DNA of 64,000 nt, from assembly GCF_002205845.1 (NCBI RefSeq), contig NZ_NISI01000002.1:1-64000 (forward strand), in the 5' to 3' direction. The notes under the pieces were generated by a model. The model had not been told where the DNA came from and made no database searches. It saw nothing but the letters and a program-made list of their open reading frames with translations. Each line of letters starts with the position of its first letter. The stretch's first letter is position 1. Both the position numbers and the translations under genes were made by a program. The DNA comes from Roseateles puraquae (lineage in GTDB: Bacteria; Pseudomonadota; Gammaproteobacteria; Burkholderiales; Burkholderiaceae_C). Of the stretch, positions 1 to 9,918 are shown piece by piece.

Positions 1-43
1 CGCGCTCACGCACCTCGGGCGAGAACTTGTTCGACTTGCTCAT
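1..43 (-). CDS. IS3-family transposase OrfA, N-terminal 14 residues (partial)
   Basis: Only the first 14 codons lie in the window and translate to MSKSNKFSPEVRER, the usual opening of IS3-family OrfA proteins, which carry an N-terminal helix-turn-helix that binds the element ends. The frame is open to the window edge. The start codon lies about 50 bases inside the inferred end of the element, as expected for this family. Confidence 0.8.
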   Translation of the reverse strand, partial: MSKSNKFSPEVRER

Positions 44-93
44 GGCTCAATCCTCTCAGAGTGTTGAGCCTCCTCGAAACCCGGGGCGATTCA
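1..93 (-). mobile_element. Left end of an IS3-family insertion sequence (continues off window)
   Basis: Read on the minus strand, position 93 begins TGAATCGCCCCGGGTTTCGA, the kind of terminal inverted repeat seen on IS3-family elements. About 50 bases further in, a transposase OrfA start codon follows. The other end and the rest of the element lie outside the window, so its length and target duplication cannot be seen. It sits inside the helicase gene read from 835, which it cuts off. Family assignment is from remembered terminal sequence and the OrfA N-terminus. Confidence 0.8.
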
Positions 94-835
94 GTACAAC
101 GTGCAACCGGCGATCCAGTAGTCCTTCTAGGCCAAAGCGCACAGACAGTTCTGAACGCCACTGTTGCACCAGCGTGGCAGGAACGACCACAACCGTCCGC
201 GCGTGCTCGGGTTCATCAAGGAAGTACTGCCGGATGATGATCCCCGCCTCAATCGTCTTGCCCAGGCCCACCTCGTCGGCCAGCAGGTAGCGCTGTACAG
301 GATCAGTCAGGACCCGGCGAACCACTTCAAATTGGTAGTCGACCAGATCAATCGCTGAGCTAAGCAAGGCCGTTATACCCATGGCTGCAGCACGCTGCCG
401 CGACACTTGCCTAACGAACTCACTGCGCGCGTCGGCAAGGAATGGGGTCTCAGTGGCCTCAACTGCCAGTAGCGACAGTGGATCGTGCAGTGGCCGCCCC
501 CAGCGTACCTGCAGGTGCTCAGTTTCGATCGTCAAGCGATCATTGTTCGGAAATTGGACGAGGACCTCGTTGTCCTCGTCGTGTAGCACGCGTCCCACTT
601 GCCACCGGCCCGCGGCGTGCCGACGGTACACGCGCGTCTGGATAGGGAGTCTTACCCCCTGCAGAGAGGCCACCGGGCATTCAACGATATCGGGCAGCGG
701 TGCCCCCGGAGCGTCGAAATACTGGACACGTGCCACGCCACCGATAGCGCCTAGGAACTTGCCGATGCCCCAGGTGTTGTAAGGCGTCAGCTTCACCTCC
801 ACGAAGGAGCCTGGCTTGATGCCGATCGAACGCAT
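56..835 (-). pseudogene. dpdE: SNF2-type helicase, DpdE-like, truncated by IS insertion
   Basis: The frame encodes an N-terminal region with repeated beta-rich segments (GIGKFLGAIGGVARVQYFD near residues 23-41), then the start of a superfamily 2 ATPase with Walker A LADEVGLGKTIEAG near residue 190 and VVVVPATLVQQW after it. The layout and wording match my memory of DpdE, the SNF2-like helicase of 7-deazapurine-in-DNA (Dpd) modification-restriction clusters. Related RapA-like helicases remain possible. After about 247 native residues the frame enters the IS3 end and stops, so motifs II-VI are missing and the product cannot be a working helicase. Its start overlaps the stop of a 41-residue frame (TGATG). 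G+C is lower than in neighbouring core genes. Confidence 0.65.
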
Positions 836-960
836 CAGTAGGACCAGCGCCGGCGAAACACAAAGACATCACTCGGCTCATGCGAGTGGCAGCCGCTGAA
901 AAGCTCGGACAGTCCCAAGCTGCCTTGGCTCCCCACAACAGGGCAATCTAGCTCAACCAT
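835..960 (-). CDS. 41-residue protein coupled to the truncated helicase
   Basis: ATG at 960 is preceded by GGAGG with seven bases between, a strong ribosome binding site, and an in-frame stop lies just upstream, so this is a complete small frame and not a tail of something larger. It starts MVELDCPVV and ends FRRRWSY. Its stop overlaps the helicase start as TGATG, which suggests translational coupling. I do not recognise the sequence. It could be a small accessory protein of the helicase system or a leader frame that feeds ribosomes to it. Confidence 0.5.
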   Translation of the reverse strand: MVELDCPVVGSQGSLGLSELFSGCHSHEPSDVFVFRRRWSY

Positions 961-1050
961 TTCCTAACCTCCACTGCAGTCGAACGACGAGCTTGTGTGC
1001 CCAAGCTTCTTCGTAAGTGCTTTGAAATCGTGCCGCTATCTCATTAGTCA

Positions 1051-1129
1051 GTCGCAAGAACTCTGGCGTTCAGTCGCATTTAAGTGGCGCCGGTCGCATT
1101 TAATCTGGCGCCCTACGGATTCAGTCAGA

Positions 1130-1130
<1 letters not shown>
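1051..1130. repeat. Tandem ~20-bp repeats resembling an IS21-family terminus
   Basis: GTCGCATTTAAGTGGCGCC (1073-1091) and GTCGCATTTAATCTGGCGCC (1093-1112) are near-identical direct repeats, and a weaker third copy (14 of 20 matching) lies at 1051-1070. Multiple ordered repeats at the ends are a feature of IS21-family elements, and AAATGCGAC with GGCGCC resembles ends I remember from that family. The array ends within about 18 bases of the gyrB stop codon. No istA/istB gene is present in the window, so this would be a solo end or remnant. Confidence 0.45.
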
Positions 1131-3649
<2,519 letters not shown>

Positions 3650-3688
3650 TCAAGGCCGCAACGCGGCCGTACAACTCTCAAACTAGAA

Positions 3689-3705
3689 CCCCCGCTTGGC
3701 GGGGG
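3689..3705 (-). terminator. Hairpin between dnaN and gyrB
   Basis: CCCCCGC and GCGGGGG form a perfect 7-bp stem around a 3-base loop. On the minus strand it is followed by TTCTAGTTTG, a weak T-rich tail. It could end part of the dnaN transcription or act as an attenuator ahead of gyrB. The tail is too poor for a confident intrinsic terminator. Confidence 0.4.
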
Positions 3706-3750
3706 CAGGGGGTGCGAAACGAGCACGGCATGCAATGCCGATGCGGATCG

Positions 3751-4863
3751 CTAGATCCGCATCGGCATCACGACGTACTTGAACCCGGTGGTGTCAGGGA
3801 TGGTGAGCAGCGCGCTGCTGGCGCTGTCGTTGAGGTCGATGCACACCATGTCCTGGCTCATGTTGGACAGGGCATCCATCAGGTAGGTGACGTTGAAGCC
3901 GGTCTCGATCTTGTCGCCGCCGTAGTCGATCTCGATCTCTTCCTTGGCTTCTTCCTGCTCGGCGTTGCTGGACGCGATGGACAGCAGGCCCGGCTCGAAG
4001 GTCAGGCGCACGGCCTTGAACTTCTCGCTGGTCAGGATGGCGGCGCGCTGCAGGCTGCTCAGCAGCGGGGCGCGGCCGAGCGTGAGGCGGAACTTGTGGT
4101 TCTTGGGGATGACGCGGTTGTAGTCAGGGAACTTGCCCTCGACCAGCTTGGTCACGAACTCCATGCCGCTGAAGCTGAACTTGGCCTGGTTGCCGGCAAA
4201 GCGCATCTCGATGGCATCGTCGTCCTTGCCGTCCTTCAGCAGGCGCTGCAGCTCCAGCACGGTCTTGCGCGGCAGGATGACTTCCTGCTTGGGGATGTCG
4301 GTGTCGAGCTCCGCCTGGGCCAGGGCCAGGCGATGGCCGTCGGTGGCCACGAGCGTGAGGTTCTTGCCCTCGGCAACGAACAGAATGCCGTTGAGGTAGT
4401 AACGGATGTCGTGCACCGCCATCGCGAAGTGCACCTGGTTGATCAGGCCCTTGAGCGCCTTCTGCGGCACGCTGAACGCGGGGCCGAAGTCAGCGGCTTC
4501 CTGCACCAGCGGGAAGTCATCGGCCGGCAGGGTCTGCAGCGTGAAACGGCTCTTGCCGCCCTGCAGGGTCATCTTGTTCTGGTTGCTCGTCAGGCTCACC
4601 GTCTGGTCGGCCGGCATGGAGCGCAGGATGTCGATGAGCTTGCGGGCGCCCACCGTGGTGGACAGGTTGCCGGCATCGCCGTCGAACTGCACCGTGGTGC
4701 GCACCTGGATCTCGAGGTCGCTGGTCGTGAGCTCCACCTGGTTGCCGGTCTTGCGGATCAACACATTGGCCAGGATCGGCAGCGTGTGACGCCGCTCGAC
4801 GATGCCCGACACCGCCTGCAGCGCGGCGAGCACCTGATCCTGGGGAGCTTTCAGAACGATCAT
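3751..4863 (-). CDS. dnaN: DNA polymerase III sliding clamp (beta subunit)
   Basis: Forms the ring dimer that tethers DNA polymerase III to DNA. The start at 4863 gives MIVLKAPQDQVLAAL and a 370-residue protein close to the E. coli length of 366. An upstream ATG at 4923 would add 20 unrelated residues and is rejected. AGAGG precedes the chosen start. Recognisable clamp segments include GIVERRHTLPILANV near residue 20 and the C-terminal YVVMPMRI, part of the hydrophobic pocket that binds clamp-loading partners. It lies between dnaA and gyrB in the same direction. Confidence 0.97.
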   Translation of the reverse strand: MIVLKAPQDQVLAALQAVSGIVERRHTLPILANVLIRKTGNQVELTTSDLEIQVRTTVQFDGDAGNLSTTVGARKLIDILRSMPADQTVSLTSNQNKMTLQGGKSRFTLQTLPADDFPLVQEAADFGPAFSVPQKALKGLINQVHFAMAVHDIRYYLNGILFVAEGKNLTLVATDGHRLALAQAELDTDIPKQEVILPRKTVLELQRLLKDGKDDDAIEMRFAGNQAKFSFSGMEFVTKLVEGKFPDYNRVIPKNHKFRLTLGRAPLLSSLQRAAILTSEKFKAVRLTFEPGLLSIASSNAEQEEAKEEIEIDYGGDKIETGFNVTYLMDALSNMSQDMVCIDLNDSASSALLTIPDTTGFKYVVMPMRI

Positions 4864-5065
4864 GGAGGCCTCTTGGGTAAGAGCTTGTGAGAGCTGAACA
4901 AGGGATTTCAGGGGGGCGTACACCCTCTGAAACGCGCGCGCGCGTGAAGCTGCGATTGTCGCCCGGAATCGTGACGGCGCCGGGCTGGGGGCAGGCGGTG
5001 GGAGCTACGGGTCAACCCTGAAATGGGTGACCGCGTCCTCGGCGGGCCGTCTCGCGCGGCGGGGG

Positions 5066-6601
5066 TCAGCCCTTCAGCGTCTGCTCCAGCACGTGCAGCT
5101 GCTGGTTCAGTTCGGTGTTCTTCTGACGTTCGCCGCCGATCTTGCGCACCGCGTGCAGCACGGTCGTGTGGTCGCGCCCGCCGAAGAGTTCGCCAATCTC
5201 GGGCAGGCTCTTCTGCGTGAGCTCCTTGGCCAGATACATCGCGATCTGGCGCGGCCGGGCGATGCTGGCCGGGCGCTTCTTGGAGTACATGTCGGCGACC
5301 TTGATCTTGTAGAAGTCGGCCACCGTTTTCTGGATGTTCTCCACACCGATCTGGCGGTTCTGGATGGACAGCAGGTCCTTCAGCGCCTCGCGCGCCAAGG
5401 TGATGCTGATCTCCTTGTGCGAGAACTTGGCATAGGCCAGCACCTTGCGCAGCGCACCTTCGAGCTCACGCACGTTGGCGCGCACGTTCTTGGCGACGAA
5501 GAAGGCGACGTCTTCGGGCATGGGCTGGCCCTCGGCCTCGGCCTTCTTGATCAGGATGGCCACGCGCATCTCGAGCTCCGGCGGCTCGATGGCGACCGTC
5601 AGGCCGGCGTCGAAGCGGGAGGTCAGGCGCTCGTCGATGTCCACCAGGCCCTTCGGGTAGGTGTCCGAGGTCATGATGATGTGCGCCTTCTTGGCCAGCA
5701 GCGCCTCGAAGGCGTTGAAGAACTCCTCCTGCGTGCGGTCCTTGCCGGCGAAGAACTGCACGTCGTCGATCAGCAGCAGGTCCAGCGAGTGGTACTTGGC
5801 CTTGAGCTCGTCGAAGGTCTTGCGCTGGTAGTTCTTGACCACGTCCGAGATGAACTGCTCGGCGTGCAGGTAGAGCACGCGGGCGTCCGGGCGGTCCTTC
5901 AGCAGGGCGTTGCCGACGGCGTGGATCAGGTGGGTCTTGCCCAGACCCACGCCGCCGTAGATGAACAGCGGGTTGTAGGTGATGCCCGGCGCGCCGGCCA
6001 CATGCAGGGCGGCGGTGCGGGCCATCTGGTTGGCGCGGCCGGGCACGAGGGTGTCGAAGGTGAGCTGCGGATTGATGCGGTGCTTGGCCGAGGCCGGCGC
6101 CTGCGAGGGCAGCACGATCGGGCTGGCCGCAGGCGCAGCCGCCGCCCGAGGCGCGGCGGCGCTGGGCTCGATGGGCAGGCTGGCCTGCTGCGGCGCGGCG
6201 GCGGGACTGGCCGGGGCGGCGGCCACGTCGCGTGCGGGCGCCGACAGCGCCAGTTCCAGCCGCGTCGGACGGCCGGCGAGGTCGGTCAGGATGGACTCGA
6301 TGCGTGCTGCGTACTGGCGGCGGATCCAGTCCCGCTTGAAATGATTGGGGACCTTCAGCGTGGCCACCAGCGCGCCGGCGCTATCGGCTGCCACGGTGGC
6401 GGCGGGCAGCGGGCGGATCCAGGTGTTGAATTGCTGCTCGGGCAGTTCGGTGGCCAGGCGCTCGCAGCCGCGCTGCCACAGGTCGGACGCCCACTGCGCC
6501 GACACGGCGCCATCGCCATCCGCTGCATTCACTGCCACGACACCTGCTGCGCCCGAGTTCAAAGCCTGCACCCCGTCCACCCTGTATTCTTCTTCGCTCA
6601 T
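5066..6601 (-). CDS. dnaA: Chromosomal replication initiator DnaA
   Basis: Binds DnaA boxes and melts oriC. Domain I begins near residue 37 ([14 protein letters not shown]) after an N-terminal extension, and an alanine/proline-rich linker (about 120-175) is domain II. The AAA+ domain has Walker [10 protein letters not shown] (216-224) and Walker [11 protein letters not shown] (275-284). Domain IV carries the signature [11 protein letters not shown] (474-484) that contacts DnaA boxes. At 511 residues it is longer than E. coli DnaA (467), mainly from the N-terminal extension and linker. The gene faces away from the origin region at 6602-6862. Confidence 0.98.
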   Translation of the reverse strand: MSEEEYRVDGVQALNSGAAGVVAVNAADGDGAVSAQWASDLWQRGCERLATELPEQQFNTWIRPLPAATVAADSAGALVATLKVPNHFKRDWIRRQYAARIESILTDLAGRPTRLELALSAPARDVAAAPASPAAAPQQASLPIEPSAAAPRAAAAPAASPIVLPSQAPASAKHRINPQLTFDTLVPGRANQMARTAALHVAGAPGITYNPLFIYGGVGLGKTHLIHAVGNALLKDRPDARVLYLHAEQFISDVVKNYQRKTFDELKAKYHSLDLLLIDDVQFFAGKDRTQEEFFNAFEALLAKKAHIIMTSDTYPKGLVDIDERLTSRFDAGLTVAIEPPELEMRVAILIKKAEAEGQPMPEDVAFFVAKNVRANVRELEGALRKVLAYAKFSHKEISITLAREALKDLLSIQNRQIGVENIQKTVADFYKIKVADMYSKKRPASIARPRQIAMYLAKELTQKSLPEIGELFGGRDHTTVLHAVRKIGGERQKNTELNQQLHVLEQTLKG

Positions 6602-6661
6602 TGTGGAAAACTTCTTTTCGAGCGGCCGGATTGTACGGAATCGGGGGCGCTCGAGGGCAGG

Positions 6662-6670
6662 TTATCCACA
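6662..6670 (+). promoter_or_regulatory. DnaA box, perfect TTATCCACA
   Basis: Exact match to the high-affinity DnaA box TTATNCACA, 61 bases upstream of the dnaA start codon in the intergenic origin region. Confidence 0.8.
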
Positions 6671-6723
6671 GAATTTCGGAGGGGGTCAATCCCTGGCAAA
6701 CCCGCCTTGAGCCAGGCCACTTA

Positions 6724-6752
6724 TTGACCGCCTGGGCGGCTTCTGCTGTAAT
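6724..6752 (+). promoter_or_regulatory. Sigma-70 promoter of the rpmH-rnpA operon
   Basis: TTGACC (-35, 6724-6729) and TGTAAT (-10, 6747-6752) each match the consensus at five of six positions and are separated by exactly 17 bases. Transcription would start near 6759, about 100 bases before rpmH. Confidence 0.65.
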
Positions 6753-6862
6753 GCCGGGTTTTCGCGCATCGCAACGTGGCTTGACGGTCAGGTTAGATGC
6801 GCTTTTTAGTCGGGCGCCAACCGCTGTGCCCGGCCAGCACAAACCCTCAAAAGAGGTCTCCC

Positions 6863-6997
6863 ATGAAGCGTACCTACCAAGCCTCCAAGACCCGCCGCGC
6901 CCGTACCCACGGCTTCCTCGTGCGCATGAAGACCCGCGGTGGCCGCGCCGTCATCGCCGCTCGTCGCGCCAAGGGCCGCAAGCGCCTGGCCGTCTAA
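6863..6997 (+). CDS. rpmH: 50S ribosomal protein L34
   Basis: A 44-residue, arginine/lysine-rich protein, [20 protein letters not shown] onward, matching L34 along its whole length. The ATG at 6863 is preceded by AGAGG. An in-frame ATG 66 bases upstream would add sequence absent from L34. It heads the rpmH-rnpA-yidD-yidC run. Confidence 0.98.
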   Translation: MKRTYQASKTRRARTHGFLVRMKTRGGRAVIAARRAKGRKRLAV

Positions 6998-7044
6998 GCC
7001 GCGCGGCGGCGCCCCTCGCGCCGCCAGCCCTCCGGGCGCACCCG

Positions 7045-7551
7045 ATGATCGGCAAGCTGCAACGCCCGGTGGATTTCGAGCGTGTGCTCGGCCACCAGAG
7101 CCGGGCGCGCAGCGCGCATTTCGCGTTGCACCACCTCCCGGCCTCTCCGGCGCCCAGCGCCTGGCACGCCGCCAAGTTGCGCACAGCTCAGGCTGAGTTA
7201 TCAACAGGTGGCCCCGCATCTGTGCATAACCCTGTGGACGATGTCCCGCCCGCGCCGCAAGGCTGCTGGGTGGGTATGGTCGTTCCCAAGCGTCACGCGC
7301 GCCGGTCGGTGACACGCCAGCTCTTGAAGCGCCAGATTCGCGCCGCATTTGCCGAGCGGCCCGGCATGCCGCCCGGGATGTGGGTGGTGCGCTTGCGTTC
7401 TCCGTTCGATCGCCAGAAGTTCCCGAGTGCCGCGTCTGACGCCTTGCGTCAGGCGGCGCGTGCCGAACTGGCGCAGCTGCTCGACCGCGCCCTCAAGCCG
7501 CGGGTCGAGACGCGCGCTGAGCTGGCGCCGCAGGCCAAGCCCACGCCATGA
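7045..7551 (+). CDS. rnpA: Ribonuclease P protein component
   Basis: Protein subunit that helps the RNase P RNA mature tRNA 5' ends. The 168-residue product has the family core VVPKRHARRSVTRQLLKRQIR near residues 80-100 and an FALHH strand near the N-terminus. Between them is a low-complexity stretch (AELSTGG...SVHNPVDD) not found in E. coli RnpA; its codons create DnaA-box-like sequences (7198-7229). No clear ribosome binding site precedes ATG 7045, and translation may follow from rpmH 48 bases upstream. The stop overlaps yidD as ATGA. Confidence 0.93.
   Translation: MIGKLQRPVDFERVLGHQSRARSAHFALHHLPASPAPSAWHAAKLRTAQAELSTGGPASVHNPVDDVPPAPQGCWVGMVVPKRHARRSVTRQLLKRQIRAAFAERPGMPPGMWVVRLRSPFDRQKFPSAASDALRQAARAELAQLLDRALKPRVETRAELAPQAKPTP
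7198..7229. promoter_or_regulatory. DnaA-box-like sites inside rnpA
   Basis: TTATCAACA (7198-7206) is a one-mismatch box and TGTGCATAA (7221-7229) is a perfect DnaA box, TTATGCACA, on the minus strand. Another TGTGGA follows at 7233. They lie within rnpA codons for a non-conserved insert, which is compatible with an origin that extends into the gene. Confidence 0.45.
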
Positions 7552-7883
7552 CCGCGCCCGCGTCACCTCAACCCAGCTGGGCTGCGCGTGCCCTGATGGC
7601 CGTGGTGCGCGCCTACCGTCTGCTGCTCAGCCCGTGGCTGGGCAATGCCTGCCGCTTCGAGCCAACCTGCTCGCGCTACTCCCTGGCAGCCCTGGAGCGC
7701 CACGGTGCGCTGGCCGGCAGCTACCTGACGGTGCACCGCCTGCTGCGATGCCAGCCGTTCTGCAAGGGTGGGCACGATCCGGTGCCTGACAATCCGCCGC
7801 GGCTCTTTTCGCGCCTGCTTTCTCCCTCCGTCGCGCGTGCCAGCGCGTCGTCGTCTCCCTCGCCTGAGTCCTTCCATGACTGA
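7548..7883 (+). CDS. yidD: Membrane protein insertion efficiency factor YidD
   Basis: Small amphipathic inner-membrane-associated protein that helps YidC-dependent insertion. The 111 residues contain the family signature YRLLLSPWLGNACRFEPTCS and the C-terminal FCKGGHDPVP. It overlaps rnpA by ATGA and runs 8 bases into yidC, so the three are likely translationally coupled. The last 25 residues are serine/proline-rich and variable. Confidence 0.95.
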   Translation: MTAPASPQPSWAARALMAVVRAYRLLLSPWLGNACRFEPTCSRYSLAALERHGALAGSYLTVHRLLRCQPFCKGGHDPVPDNPPRLFSRLLSPSVARASASSSPSPESFHD

Positions 7884-9594
7884 TATTCGCCGCACCGTGC
7901 TGTGGGTGGTGTTCACCGCGTCGCTGTTCCTGCTGTGGGACGGCTGGCAGAGGCACAACGGGCATCCCTCGATGTTCAGCCCGGCTCCGCGCCCCGTGGC
8001 TGCCGCGTCGGCACCGGCCGGTGCCGCCAACGCGGGCGTTCCGGCCGCTGCAGCAAGCACCGGCGCTGCCGCACCGACCGCTGCCGCCCCCGCGGCTGCG
8101 CCTTCGGAGAAGGTGACCATCCGCACCGACGTGCTGACCGTCACCGTCGACACCCTGGGTGGCGACATCGTTCGCGCCGAGCTGCCCAAGTACCTGACGT
8201 CGCCCGACCCGACGGTGACGGACCAGCTGCTGCAGATGGTCCACCTCAAGCAGCCCGCGCCGTTCACGCCTGAGCCGGTTGTGCTGTTCAACGCCGCCCA
8301 GCACTACCGCGCCCAGACCGGCCTGGTCAGCGCCCAGGGCCCGCTGCCCGCCCACACCACGCCGATGACGGTGGTGGCCGGCGAGCGCGAACTCAAGGAC
8401 GGCCAGGACGAAATCAAGCTGCGCCTGGAGTCGGCCGAAGTCGGCGGCGTCAAGCTGGTCAAGACCTTCACCTTCAAGCGCGGCGCCTACACCGTGGGCG
8501 TGACGCACGAAGTCATCAATGCCGGCGCCGCGCCCGTCACGCCGCAGGTCTACCTGCAGCTGGTGCGCGACGGCAGCACCGTCACCGGCGGCGCCGCCTT
8601 CACGCCCAGCTTCACCGGCCCGGCGGTCTACAACGACAAGACCAAGTTCAAGACGATCAAGTTCGAGGACATCGACAAGAACAAGGTCGACATCGAGAAG
8701 ACCGCCAACGACGGCTGGGTCTCGATGGTCCAGCACTACTTCGCCAGCGCCTGGCTCGTGAACGAGCCGGGCAACCGCGAGTTCTTCGTGCGCAAGCTGC
8801 CCGGGCAGGTCGGCCTGCGTGCCGACACCTATGCCACCGGCATGGTCTTCACGTTGCCCACGCTCGCGCCGGGCGCCAGCACCACGCAAAGCGCCACGCT
8901 GTTCGCCGGTCCGCAGGAAGAGAACAACCTCGCCAAGCTGGCCCCAGGCCTGGAGCGCGTCAAGGACTACGGCATGCTGACCATCATTGCCGAGCCGCTG
9001 TTCTGGCTGCTCGACAAGCTGCATGGCCTGATCGGCAACTGGGGCTGGACCATCGTCGCGCTGGTGCTGCTGCTCAAGATCGCGCTCTACGGCCTGAACG
9101 CCAGCGCCTACCGCTCCATGGCCAAGATGAAGGCGCTCGCGCCGCGCATCAACGACCTCAAGGAGCGTTACAAGGACAAGCCGCAGGAGATGCAGCAGGA
9201 GATGATGCGCATCTACCGCGAGGAGAAGGTCAACCCCATCGGCGGCTGCCTGCCGATCTTTGCGCAGATGCCGATCTTCATGGCGCTGTACTGGGTGCTG
9301 CTGTCCACCGTCGAGATGCGCCAGGCGCCGTGGATCCTCTGGATCACCGACCTCTCGGTGCGCGACCCCTACTTCATCCTGCCGCTGCTGATGATGGCTT
9401 CCAGCCTGTTCCAGGTCTGGCTCAACCCGCCGGCCGCCGACCCCATGCAGCAGAAGATGATGTGGATCATGCCGGTGGCCTTCGGCATCATGTTCTTCGT
9501 CTTCCCGGCCGGCCTGGTGCTGTACTGGCTGACGAACAACATCCTGTCGATCGCGCAGCAGTGGATGATCAACAAGCAGCTAGGCGTGAACTGA
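7876..9594 (+). CDS. yidC: Membrane protein insertase YidC
   Basis: Inserts and folds inner-membrane proteins, alone or with SecYEG. The start ATG 7876 gives MTDIRRTVLWVVFTASLFLL, the first membrane anchor, followed by an alanine-rich linker, a large periplasmic domain (about 70-350) and the conserved C-terminal membrane core from GWTIVALVLLLKIALYG onward with INKQLGVN at the end. The length of 572 residues is typical for Gram-negative YidC. A strong terminator follows 145 bases downstream. Confidence 0.97.
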   Translation: MTDIRRTVLWVVFTASLFLLWDGWQRHNGHPSMFSPAPRPVAAASAPAGAANAGVPAAAASTGAAAPTAAAPAAAPSEKVTIRTDVLTVTVDTLGGDIVRAELPKYLTSPDPTVTDQLLQMVHLKQPAPFTPEPVVLFNAAQHYRAQTGLVSAQGPLPAHTTPMTVVAGERELKDGQDEIKLRLESAEVGGVKLVKTFTFKRGAYTVGVTHEVINAGAAPVTPQVYLQLVRDGSTVTGGAAFTPSFTGPAVYNDKTKFKTIKFEDIDKNKVDIEKTANDGWVSMVQHYFASAWLVNEPGNREFFVRKLPGQVGLRADTYATGMVFTLPTLAPGASTTQSATLFAGPQEENNLAKLAPGLERVKDYGMLTIIAEPLFWLLDKLHGLIGNWGWTIVALVLLLKIALYGLNASAYRSMAKMKALAPRINDLKERYKDKPQEMQQEMMRIYREEKVNPIGGCLPIFAQMPIFMALYWVLLSTVEMRQAPWILWITDLSVRDPYFILPLLMMASSLFQVWLNPPAADPMQQKMMWIMPVAFGIMFFVFPAGLVLYWLTNNILSIAQQWMINKQLGVN

Positions 9595-9735
9595 CCCACC
9601 CCCTGCGGCCTGACGGCCGCCCCCTCAAAGGGGGCGCCACCAGCGGCCCGGCAAAGCCGGTTCCGCGGTGGCCGCTGGAGGAAGCGCGGCGCTACACGCG
9701 CGCAGACGGCAGGCGTGAATTGGTTCACGCCCCCT
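9595..9735. repeat. GC-rich palindromic intergenic element after yidC
   Basis: CCCCCTCAAAGGGGG begins a block of nested palindromes including AGCGGCCCGGCAAAGCCGGTT and GGTGGCCGCTGG. Similar blocks are common between genes in Burkholderiales. A related block lies at 54404-54560. No coding potential is apparent. Confidence 0.5.
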
Positions 9736-9739
9736 GAAT

Positions 9740-9768
9740 AAGCCCCCGCAGCCGGGGGCTTCTTTTTT
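9740..9768 (+). terminator. Intrinsic terminator of the rpmH-yidC operon
   Basis: AAGCCCCCG (9740-9748) pairs perfectly with CGGGGGCTT (9753-9761) around a four-base loop and is followed by TCTTTTTTG. This is the clearest Rho-independent terminator in the window. Confidence 0.9.
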
Positions 9769-9918
9769 GCCGCGGACAGCAGTTCAATGGCTCCGCGGGG
9801 CAGAGAACACCGGCCCGGACGAGTCTCACGCGAGCACTCGAACCAGGCCTCCCCCGCGCCAATTCCGCAAACAGCCACCTCCGGGGGGCTGTTCGCCTTG
9901 GGCGCCGACAATCGCGCC

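Larger units (their letters stand above)
6602..6862. other. oriC: Putative origin of replication region (oriC), dnaA-rpmH intergenic
   Basis: This is the gap between divergent dnaA and rpmH, the usual place for the chromosomal origin in Proteobacteria. TTATCCACA at 6662-6670 is a perfect DnaA box. TGTGGAAAA at 6602-6610 is a near match on the other strand, immediately against the dnaA start codon and so also placed for autoregulation. Few other boxes are visible here, but more lie inside rnpA (7198-7229). No long AT-rich unwinding element is obvious. Confidence 0.65.

Noticed and set aside
4933-4944. (CG)6 run between dnaN and dnaA as a Z-DNA or regulatory element
   Set aside because: Short alternating CG runs are expected by chance in a genome of this composition.
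5010-5032. GGTCAACCC/GGGTGACC stem between dnaA and dnaN as a terminator
   Set aside because: The stem has a bulge and no T tract, and dnaA and dnaN are normally co-transcribed.
6781-6810. A second promoter before rpmH (TTGACG with TTTAGT)
   Set aside because: The -10 is poor and the spacing is 18. The promoter at 6724-6752 is much better.
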